Shown here piece after piece: positions 6,778-13,072 of a stretch of DNA of 13,072 nt (its first letter is position 1; each line of letters starts with the position of its first letter). Below the pieces are notes generated by a model, which saw only the letters and a list, made by a program, of their open reading frames with translations, was not told the origin of the DNA and did not search any database. The DNA comes from CAVSUR01 sp052143655 (lineage in GTDB: Bacteria; Actinomycetota; Actinomycetes; Streptosporangiales; Streptosporangiaceae). A program made the position numbers and the translations under genes. The stretch is from NCBI GenBank assembly GCA_052143655.1, contig JBKQSL010000130.1, positions 1-13,072 on the forward strand. The letters run 5' to 3'.

Positions 6778-8184
6778 TCACCTGCTGGCTGGCCTGGCGG
6801 CCTGATCATCGGCCTTGCCGGGCTGTGCCGGCTGCTGCGCCAGGTCGTCAAGCGCCCGGCGCACGCCCCCGGCGAACACCTCGACGTCAGGGCAGTGGTC
6901 CCGGTCAGCGACAGCGGTGAGGTTGAGCTGGCCGGCGTAGGACATGACCGCGGCTCCCAGGGCCATGTTGCCGGTGATCGCCAGTACCGGAAACACCTCG
7001 AGCAGCGGTGCCCCGGCAAGGTACAGCGGGGTCGGCGGCCCGGGGACATTGGTGACGAAGATGTTCAGGTATCGCTGGTGGGGCAGGAGGAGGTTGAAGG
7101 CCCGCCAGGCGAGGATGAACCGGAAGATCCCGCTGGATATCTGCGGGCGGGCGTTCTTCTTGCGCTCGGCGGTCGCGGCGGCGATCAGCGCAAGCCTGCG
7201 GGCATGGCTCGGCTCCCCGACGGGCAGCGGCACGGCCATCCACCCGACCTGATTGCCCTGCGGCCGGCCGGACTGCTCCTGGTGCAGGGAGACCGGGACC
7301 GACGCGCGCAGCACCAGGCCGGCGACGGGCTCGCCGCGGGCCAGCAGCAGGTCGCGCAGCCCTCCGGCGACCGCGGCCAGCACCACGTCGTTGACCGTCC
7401 CGCCATGGGCGCGGGCGATCGTCCTGGCAGCACCGAGGTCGCCGCGGACCAGCGCCAGCCTGCGGTCCAGGCCGATCCGGCCGCGGTTGAGGCTGGTGCC
7501 GGGGGCCCGCTGGCCGGCCGCCTCACGCCAGGCCGGCCAAGTGCGCCGCGCCCGCCGCAGTGCCCCGCCCGGGTCCATCAGACCCGACAGCGCGCGACCG
7601 AGCCCCCGGGCACGCCGGCGCGCGTTGTCGAGCAAGAGCTCGCGGGTCGGCGGGACCGGCGCCGGCGTCCACGGCGGCACGGCCGGCGCGGGTGCCCCGG
7701 CAGCGGGGTCGAACAGCGCGCTGAAGGCAGCAACTCCCGCCACCCCGTCTGCCATGGCATGGTGCATCCGCACGAATACTCCGACCCGCCCGCCGGCCAG
7801 GCCGGGCAGGAACCACGCCTCCCAGCGCGGCCGCGACCCATCCAGGCGGCGCCGGCGCAGCTGCTCACACGCCGCCAGAAGCTGCGCCTGGCCCGCCGGA
7901 GCGGCGAGCGGGAAGACACGCACGTGATCAGCGATATCGAACGACGCTGCGTCCGCCCACAGCGGCCAGCCCAGGCCCGGCCCGGGCCGGTACAGCAGCT
8001 GCCGGGAATGAGGCACCAGGTGCAGCCGCGGCTCGATGACCCGGCGGACAGCCTCAATCCGGAACTGGCCGTCACCGTCCACCAGCCCGGTCCCGTCCAG
8101 CACGCCGATCGCGCCGATATCCCACGGCCAGCCGGCATCGTCTCCCGCCACCGAGGCCAGATCCTGCGCGCCCAGGCGTTCCAT
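6778..8184 (-). CDS. Wax ester synthase/diacylglycerol acyltransferase (WS/DGAT family)
   Basis: Acyl-CoA-dependent acyltransferase that esterifies long-chain alcohols or diacylglycerol, forming wax esters or triacylglycerol for storage. Length is 468 aa, typical of the family. The N-terminus MERLGAQDLASV ... IGAIGVLDG matches the usual MERLS-D start region. The catalytic HHxxxDG motif is intact as HHAMADG (His141, His142, Asp146). TVNDVVLAAVAGGLRDLL lies in the middle, and the C-terminal domain carries VTNVPGPPTPLYLAGAPL (NVPGPP from Asn379) and GNMALGAAVMSYAGQLNL. Start is the ATG at 8184, with a purine-rich GAGGGG upstream. It stands alone, reading towards the tRNA scar. Alcohol versus diacylglycerol preference cannot be read from the sequence; related proteins also occur in secondary-metabolite contexts. 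Confidence 0.94.
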   Translation of the reverse strand: MERLGAQDLASVAGDDAGWPWDIGAIGVLDGTGLVDGDGQFRIEAVRRVIEPRLHLVPHSRQLLYRPGPGLGWPLWADAASFDIADHVRVFPLAAPAGQAQLLAACEQLRRRRLDGSRPRWEAWFLPGLAGGRVGVFVRMHHAMADGVAGVAAFSALFDPAAGAPAPAVPPWTPAPVPPTRELLLDNARRRARGLGRALSGLMDPGGALRRARRTWPAWREAAGQRAPGTSLNRGRIGLDRRLALVRGDLGAARTIARAHGGTVNDVVLAAVAGGLRDLLLARGEPVAGLVLRASVPVSLHQEQSGRPQGNQVGWMAVPLPVGEPSHARRLALIAAATAERKKNARPQISSGIFRFILAWRAFNLLLPHQRYLNIFVTNVPGPPTPLYLAGAPLLEVFPVLAITGNMALGAAVMSYAGQLNLTAVADRDHCPDVEVFAGGVRRALDDLAQQPAQPGKADDQAARPASR

Positions 8185-8659
8185 GCGATCATCGCCCCTC
8201 TGCCTCCCGGCTACCGGCAGGGCGAAAGCGTTACCAGGGCCAGAAGTCCCCAGGCTGTGCCGCTACCGCTGACGGGCAGGACACCGCAGGACATGCTCAC
8301 GCAACCGCGTCACGGAAAGCTGCTCACCTCCAGCACCGCCCCAGCCCGCCCCGCAAGAAAGCGGAAGCCACGGATCACCCGTGTTGCAGGCGATCCGGCG
8401 CTGTAACTGCCTGCAAGGCGGACACGGTCAGCGATCCTGCCCCTGACATCCACGGCGCGCGCATTGCCGCCGTTCGGAGCGGCCAGCAGGCCCTTGGTGG
8501 TGATGACTCGAGGAGCGCCGAACTGGTCGATCTGGCACGTCAAGATCTCCCTCAGAGCATCTCGAAGTCGACCGTGCAAGCAGCCGATGTGAGCGGGTCC
8601 CTAAGACGGAGATCGGTGCTTGGATGACGGTGCCCAGACGCAGTGGCAGGAGGCCCCGG
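8185..8659. other. Intergenic stretch between divergent acyltransferase and VOC genes
   Basis: About 475 bases that should hold the promoters of both divergent genes. A minus-strand frame is open at 8579-8310 (89 codons from a TTG), but has no recognisable motif and no convincing ribosome-binding site, so I do not call it a gene. I saw no clear repeat or RNA. Confidence 0.5.
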
Positions 8660-9079
8660 ATGTCCGCCTATCCCGTTCTGATGCACACCGCTCTCGACGC
8701 CACCGACTGCCGCGGCCTCGCGGAGTTCTACCGGCAGTTCCTCGGTCTGCGGTACCGCCCCGGTGATGAGATCCCGGCCGATGGCCGCGGCGATGACCCG
8801 GACTGGCTGGTCCTGCTCGACCAGGCGGGACACCGTGTGCTCGCTTTCCAGCAGGTCCCGGCCCTCGTGCGACCGACCTGGCCCGCACACGATGTACCGA
8901 AGCAGATGCATCACGACTTCCGCGTGCCCACCATCGGGGAACTGCAGCGTCAGCGGCAGCGTGCCGAGAAACTCGGGGCCACCGTGCTGTACGACCGCAC
9001 GGACAACGACAGTGAGCCTTTGTACGTGCTCGCTGACCCCGCCGGACATCCCTTCTGTCTCCTCGTCGGCTCTGCGTAG
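8660..9079 (+). CDS. VOC/glyoxalase-fold protein
   Basis: Small 139-aa protein of the vicinal oxygen chelate superfamily, which includes glyoxalases, dioxygenases and antibiotic-binding proteins. It opens with MHTALDATDCRGLAEFYRQF followed by LGLRY, the classic first beta-alpha-beta unit. His9 is a possible metal ligand. The second half repeats the fold from QMHHDFRV (His84/85) to LADPAGHPFCLL (126-135), a typical C-terminal strand motif. Start chosen: ATG at 8660, because CAGGAGG sits six bases upstream; an upstream in-frame start at 8624 lacks such a site. Reaction and substrate are unknown. The neighbours give no pathway hint. Confidence 0.85.
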   Translation: MSAYPVLMHTALDATDCRGLAEFYRQFLGLRYRPGDEIPADGRGDDPDWLVLLDQAGHRVLAFQQVPALVRPTWPAHDVPKQMHHDFRVPTIGELQRQRQRAEKLGATVLYDRTDNDSEPLYVLADPAGHPFCLLVGSA

Positions 9080-9224
9080 TGAACCCGGACATCCGCATCT
9101 GCCGGACGTTCGTGGCCAAGGCGCGCTGACCACCGGCGGACTGGAGTCGGTCCCAGTGAAGAGCCGGGTCCGGCAAGGGCTGAGATGGGCGGGGTTCCTG
9201 TGGGAGGCTTCGTCGGTGCCGTAG

Positions 9225-9793
9225 GTGTGGGTGACCGGCAATTCAGGGGTCGGCAAGTCGACGGCCTGCGCGCTCCTGAAGAGCCGGGCAGAGCTAGCGT
9301 TCGACGCCGACTGGGAGGGCTACAGTCACTGGGTGGACCGGACGAGCGGACAGGTCGTTGCCGACCCCCCTATCCGGTGCCAGCCGGCTGGCTGGAGCTC
9401 TTCGCCTGGAGGATCAGCCGGGCGCAGGTCGGGGCCCTTGCGGCGAGGATGCACGACAAGACAAGACGGCGTTCTTTGCGGATCCGCCGAGAACGAGGCA
9501 GACGTGCGAGACCTCTTCGGCCTCGTGGTCTGCCTGGTGGCTGACAACCAGACGCTCCGGGACCGTCTCCAGGCCCGCACTGCGAATGCGTTCGGCAAGC
9601 ACCCGGAGGAGCTGGCGGCAGCGCTCAGGTCGAATGACAGTGCCCAGTCCGCCTCTTCGTAGCACGAGGTCCCCGGGCCGCCTGCCGGCTCCTCGGCGCG
9701 ACGATCATCGACGGCAGGCGGCCTGCGGCGGAGGTTGCCAGCGCGATCCTCGCTGCCGCTGCGAAGACCGCCCCGACACGACGTCCGGGATGA
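9225..9793 (+). pseudogene. P-loop kinase-like protein, broken by several frameshifts
   Basis: Remnant of a small P-loop nucleotide-binding protein resembling nucleoside or shikimate kinase-type ATPases. From the GTG at 9225 it reads VWVTGNSGVGKSTACALL, with Walker A GNSGVGKS, then FDADWEGYSHWVDRTSGQVV. At the C6 run 9365-9370 one base is missing and the sequence moves to another frame (YPVPAGWLELFAWRISRAQV). Near 9450-9475 a short AAGAC-type duplication and a missing base restore the first frame (LCGSAENEADVRDLFGLVVC ... AFGKHPEELAAALR). That frame then stops at 9660. The expected C-terminus, LLGATIIDGRRPAAEVASAI, follows in a third frame to the TGA at 9791. Three or four independent lesions argue for decay rather than one sequencing slip. 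No partner gene is apparent. Confidence 0.78.
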
Positions 9794-10533
9794 CCAAGGA
9801 GACCTATCCACGACCGCCAGGTCACGGCCCGCAAAATGACGCCGCAACCCGCTCTCCCATACACGCAACTCGGCAGGATCCCCAGGGTGGGGCGTCCGCC
9901 GCACGCTGCGTAATCAGCCGCAGCCCCGCCGCGAAGCGCGCACTCCCGCCTGTACTCCAGCGTCGGCTGCGTTCTGGAACCTGCGATGCGCCCAGATCGG
10001 GCATTCTTGTGCTGCTGCCACGGTACGCCGGTGCTCTCCGGTGGACATCAGCTGCTGGCCATGCTGTCGCTCGATCACGCCGGGAAGCAGATGTCCCGCT
10101 CTGCGTGTTGCGGACGCCCGCATGGCGTCCAGCTGAAGGTAGCCAGCATCGCACCCGAGCCGGTTGCTACGCGCACGCCAGCCGCAGCGTGGACGTGCCG
10201 GCTTGGGTGGCCCGGGCACGGTGTGTGGCTTCGCCGGGAAGATGGTCCGCTCTCGCGCTCCGTTGCGGTTGTGGTCATCTTCGCCGCGGTGCTCCTCAAG
10301 ATCCTTGGCGGGCTGGTCGCCTGGGCGGTGGTGAGACCCTGGCCGCACCGCGTAGTAGTGCGCCAGGGCTGGCCGTTGAGGTCAAGGCCCTCGGTGGCCT
10401 TGTTGCGGCGTACGCTGCGATGATTACCGGGCGCCGGGAGCTGGGCGGGCAACATGGAAACGCTGGTGGGGTCCGGCCGGTTGCTGCTGCCGGCCGCCGG
10501 GCGGTCCGGCGCGCGCCTGCCGGGGGCGCCGCC
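9794..10533. other. About 740 bases without a convincing gene
   Basis: Long frames are open here on both strands, but they carry no recognisable family motif and look like composition effects of GC-rich DNA. One short plus-strand stretch (about 10259-10345) encodes a hydrophobic segment, VAVVVIFAAVLLKILGGLVA, followed by WAVVRPW, which could be part of a decayed small membrane protein. The stretch should also contain the promoter of the downstream membrane protein. Confidence 0.4.
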
Positions 10534-11364
10534 ATGGTGAGCGGGGCGGGTGGCCCGGTTACCCGGGGGATGCGGCGGATGCTGTGGGTGGCGGCCGGGC
10601 TGGTGCTGGTGCAGGGCAGTATCCTGCTGGCGGCGCACGACGACACGTCCCGCTATTTCAGCTGGACGATCGCGGTGCCGGTGACGGCGGCGTTCCTCGG
10701 GGCTGGCTACTTGTCCGCGGCGGTGCTCGAAGCCATGGCGGCTCGCCAGAATAGCTGGCAGCGGGCCAGGATCGCCGTGCCCGGCGTGCTGGCTTTCACC
10801 ACGCTGACGCTCGCGGTGACCTTGGTGCACCTGGGCAAGTTCCACCTGGATGCCGCCTCGGTGCTGACGCGGGCCCTGACGTGGGGCTGGCTGGCGATCT
10901 ACGTCGGCGTTCCGCCGGTCCTGGCGTTCTTGTGGTGGCGGCAGGCGCGGGCCGTGCCCGGCACCGCGCCGGCGGGCCGTCGCCTGCCGCCGCTGGTCCG
11001 GGCCGCCCTCGGGGTGCAGGGGGCGGTGATGCTGGCCCTCGGCGCCGCGCTGCTCGTCGCGCCGGTGCAGGCGGCGAGGCTGTGGCCGTGGCCGCTGACC
11101 GCTCTGACTGGCCGCGCCGTGGGCGCCTGGCTCGTCGGGCTCGGCATCATCGCAGCCCAGTCCTGGCATGCCGATCGCCGCGAGGTCGTCGCGATCATCT
11201 TCCCGGCCTTCACCGTGTACGCGGCGCTGCAACTGGGCGTGCTGGCCGGCTTCGCGCACTCGATGCACTGGGATCAGGCGCCGGCCTGGTGCTACCTGGT
11301 GTTCCTGGGCAGCCTGCTTGCCGTCGGCGTGGCTGGCCTGACCGGCGTAGTCCAGCGCGGCTGA
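10534..11364 (+). CDS. Eight-helix integral membrane protein, function unknown
   Basis: A 276-aa hydrophobic protein that I do not recognise. Predicted membrane segments by eye: residues about 17-34, 44-67, 80-100, 117-135, 156-178, 195-211, 217-240 and 251-273. The linker at 136-155 is basic and Pro-rich, and probably cytoplasmic. The two four-helix halves could be an internal duplication, but no clear residue match was seen. There is no signal peptide, cofactor motif or transport signature. Start chosen: ATG at 10534. The frame is open much further upstream, but that part overlaps the kinase pseudogene and is not coding-like; ATGs at 10570 and 10579 are alternatives. It is monocistronic and faces the DUF5995 gene. 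Confidence 0.75.
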   Translation: MVSGAGGPVTRGMRRMLWVAAGLVLVQGSILLAAHDDTSRYFSWTIAVPVTAAFLGAGYLSAAVLEAMAARQNSWQRARIAVPGVLAFTTLTLAVTLVHLGKFHLDAASVLTRALTWGWLAIYVGVPPVLAFLWWRQARAVPGTAPAGRRLPPLVRAALGVQGAVMLALGAALLVAPVQAARLWPWPLTALTGRAVGAWLVGLGIIAAQSWHADRREVVAIIFPAFTVYAALQLGVLAGFAHSMHWDQAPAWCYLVFLGSLLAVGVAGLTGVVQRG

Positions 11365-11587
11365 CTCCGCAACGGCTGCGGTCAGCGCCGTCGCGGTCCG
11401 GCAGCCCGGGCGGGTCCCGTTCCTAGAGCCAAAGCGCGCCCCATATGTGCCGCCGACCGGGTGCCACTGGGCGGTCAGTGCGCAGTGATACGTGCCGGTG
11501 TGACGCACGGGCCGTTCCTGTCCTGCCACGCTTGCGCCCGGCGCAGTCCGCGGGTGCCTGCTCTTTCCGCGGGCACGCCCCATCGAC

Positions 11588-11615
11588 GGGGCTGGCCGGC
11601 GTTCGGCCAGGCCCC
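11588..11615. terminator. Strong hairpin between convergent genes
   Basis: CTGGCCG, loop GCGTT, CGGCCAG at 11592-11610. The stem extends by GGGG/CCCC with one bulged G, giving about 11 pairs. It lies 25 bases past the stop of the DUF5995 gene and about 220 past the membrane protein's stop, so it most likely terminates the former and may serve both. Confidence 0.65.
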
Positions 11616-11639
11616 TGCCGCTGCAGCCGTGTCGCTGGC

Positions 11640-12404
11640 TCACTCGTCCGCGCGCAGGCGGACACCGAAGCCGGTGGCGGCGAGTCGCAGCAGGACCTGG
11701 CCGGGCGCTTTCAGCGTCGCCACCTTTGCTGCGCTGAGTTCCTCGAGTTCGGCCAGGATTGCCGTGTACGTGTCCGGGCCCTGCCGCCGGGCCCGGCTCA
11801 GCGCCATCGCGTTAGCCCACACCTTCTCTCGCGACTCGCGAAGAAACCGGTGCGTGCCAAGCCGGTTGAGCGGCTGCAGCAACCGATCGAGCAGCGAGCG
11901 CCCGGAGATGCTGACCAGCTCATCATCCTCCGCAGCAACCCTGGAGACCAGCACGCGATCTATCGTCCGGTGGTCCGCCGCCCGGCGGTCCAGGAGCAAC
12001 GCGTCCCCGAACTCGTCGTCGGTTATCACCGCGACCAGGGCCTGCGGCAAGTCGAAGTTGATGTGGGCGTTCATGCCGAGCAGCATGTGACGCAGCGCGG
12101 GCATTTCCCGGGGCGCGCTGAAGGCAATTTCCCACGGCCGCGCAGGCCGCACCCCTGCCGTATCGGCCTCCAGGGCATCGAGGTAGAAGCCGGCAAAGGC
12201 GACATCCCAGCGTTCCACCCAGCCGGGATCGAGGAACCCGCCACGCTGAATCTCCTCGGCGGCCGCGATCGTCGTGCGCAGATAAGCAGCGTGAAAGTAC
12301 TGCCGCGGGTCGTCGGCGGCCTGCAGCGGCCCGAGCAATTGCTGCATGCGCCCGATCAGGGCCTCGATCATGCGGAAATCATGGTCTATCTGGCAGCCGC
12401 ACAT
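11640..12404 (-). CDS. DUF5995 family protein
   Basis: A 254-aa protein that I assign to the actinobacterial DUF5995 family from its characteristic blocks: DDPRQYFHAAYLRTT (31-45), GGFLDPGWVERWDVAFAGFY (55-74), NAHINFDLPQAL (112-123) and SRVAAEDDEL in the middle. The function is unknown. The protein appears soluble and largely helical, with no signal peptide or membrane segment. Conserved His/Asn/Asp in NAHINFDLP could be functional residues; that is inference. The start is uncertain: ATG at 12404 gives MCGCQIDHDF, while ATG at 12371 (MIEALIGRM) is closer to where relatives commonly begin. Neither has a strong ribosome-binding site. Confidence 0.82.
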   Translation of the reverse strand: MCGCQIDHDFRMIEALIGRMQQLLGPLQAADDPRQYFHAAYLRTTIAAAEEIQRGGFLDPGWVERWDVAFAGFYLDALEADTAGVRPARPWEIAFSAPREMPALRHMLLGMNAHINFDLPQALVAVITDDEFGDALLLDRRAADHRTIDRVLVSRVAAEDDELVSISGRSLLDRLLQPLNRLGTHRFLRESREKVWANAMALSRARRQGPDTYTAILAELEELSAAKVATLKAPGQVLLRLAATGFGVRLRADE

Positions 12405-12492
12405 GAGCCGTTCGACGACGGAGTGCGCCGTGGCCGCCCAGCGACTTCACGCTCAGTGACGAACTCGTTCCCTGATACTCAGACTTGCGGTC

Positions 12493-13072
12493 GTGCGGGA
12501 GACGGTCGGCATCGGGGGCGTGGTCGCGGCGCTGTCTGTGGCGAGCGATCTCACGCGTGGGCATCCGCCGGGGGGAGGCGATGCGCGCGTGCTTGCTGGC
12601 GACGGAACTGGCGCGCCGGGCGGGGCTCGATGGACCCGGTCAGGGTGAGGTCTACTACCCGACGCTGATGCGTTTCGCGGGCTGTGCTGCGACGTCGCAC
12701 GAGATCGCCGCCGCGTTCGGCGGGAGATGACATCGTGGTCCGCGCCCGCGGCGACCTGATCGACCCGACCCAGCCTGCGGAGGCGATGCAGTTCCTCGCG
12801 GGCCTGGGCGTGGATGCAGGCCGCCTTCGGATGCTGGGTGGTCCCGCGGGCGTCGCGAGGCTCAAGGCCGAGGGGGCGCGGGCGGACTGCGAGGTCGGCG
12901 CCGACCTCACGGCTCGCCTGCGGCTGCCGGAGGCGGTGAGGTGCGCGAAGTCCTCCGCCAGCTCGCTGCGGGCCGCACGAAGCGGGAGATCGCCTCCGAG
13001 CTGGTGATCTCACAGTCGACCGTTCATACGCACACGGTTCACATCTACGGCAAGTGCGGCGTCTCGACGAGG
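12493..13072 (+). pseudogene. HD-domain/LuxR-type regulator, decayed (runs off window)
   Basis: Pieces of one regulator lie in three reading frames. From a GTG at 12493: VRETVGIGGVVAALSVASDL. After the G6 run at 12570-12575 the match moves frame to EAMRACLLATELARRAGL ... YYPTLMRFAGCAATSHE, an HD-type N-terminal signature. At about 12720 it moves again (DDIVVRARGDLIDP ... GADLTARLRLPEAV). It then jumps at about 12938 to a LuxR helix-turn-helix, EVREVLRQLAAGRTKREIAS followed by ELVISQSTVHTHTVHIYGK. In intact relatives some 200 or more residues, including the rest of the HD region, separate LPEAV from the helix-turn-helix, so an internal deletion is likely as well. The intact form would be a transcription factor; this copy should not give a working product. 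The 3' end is outside the window. Confidence 0.8.

Noticed and set aside
6727..8406. 559-codon plus-strand open frame opposite the acyltransferase
   Set aside because: The minus strand has a complete WS/DGAT with intact HHxxxDG; the plus-strand reading is low-complexity and motif-free.
8310..8579. 89-codon minus-strand frame as a small gene
   Set aside because: It needs a TTG start, has no clear ribosome-binding site and matches no family I recognise.
8552..9256. Minus-strand open frame of 234 codons over the VOC gene
   Set aside because: It is antisense to a gene with a clear fold signature and ribosome-binding site, and shows no features of its own.
9358..10533. Long upstream extension of the membrane-protein frame (668 codons in total)
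   Set aside because: The upstream part overlaps the kinase pseudogene, is rich in Arg/Ser/Pro as expected of an out-of-frame GC-rich reading, and has no family motif. The hydrophobic protein starts at 10534.
10075..11643. 522-codon minus-strand open frame opposite the membrane protein
   Set aside because: His/Arg/Gln/Pro-rich with no motif; it mirrors the real coding frame on the other strand.
1..13072. CRISPR array, rRNA operon, replication origin or retron
   Set aside because: No regularly spaced repeats, rRNA signatures or iteron clusters were seen. The reverse transcriptase has group II intron, not retron, hallmarks.

Overview
The window is high-GC DNA with GTG starts, GC-rich third positions and actinobacterial gene families (WS/DGAT acyltransferase, DUF5995, HD/LuxR regulators). 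It most likely comes from an actinomycete chromosome. Every identification here rests on reading motifs in the sequence; no search was run.

Left half (1-6641): stacked mobile DNA at the end of an integrated island. A 48-base 3' half of a tRNA-Pro(UGG) gene (6594-6641) looks like an attachment-site repeat. A tyrosine integrase gene (6448-5915, minus strand) starts about 145 bases to its left and stops just before its catalytic domain. There it meets an IS110-family left end, with a non-coding leader and the first residues of a transposase. That transposase is lost after about 14 residues, where group II intron sequence takes over. The intron's reverse transcriptase/maturase gene is in turn split. 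Its first 36 codons lie at 5081-4974 and resume in register at 1146, running off the left edge. The separating DNA (about 1149-4973) is a compact element of two overlapping tyrosine recombinase genes flanked by short inverted repeats. The apparent order of events is: island integration, IS110 insertion into int, intron insertion into the IS110 copy, then the two-recombinase element into the intron ORF.

Right half (6642-13072): apparent host chromosome. It holds a WS/DGAT-type acyltransferase (minus), a VOC/glyoxalase-fold protein (plus), a frameshifted P-loop kinase-like pseudogene (plus), about 740 bases with no convincing gene, and an eight-helix membrane protein (plus). This converges across a strong hairpin on a DUF5995 protein (minus). 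The window ends in a decayed regulator (plus), with pieces of its HD-like N-terminal region and LuxR-type helix-turn-helix in different frames.

The right half shows no operon or joint pathway. In the left half the two recombinases overlap by 4 bp and probably act together to move their element. The main result is the nested arrangement, and the chance that the recombinase pair targets a conserved site in group II intron ORFs.
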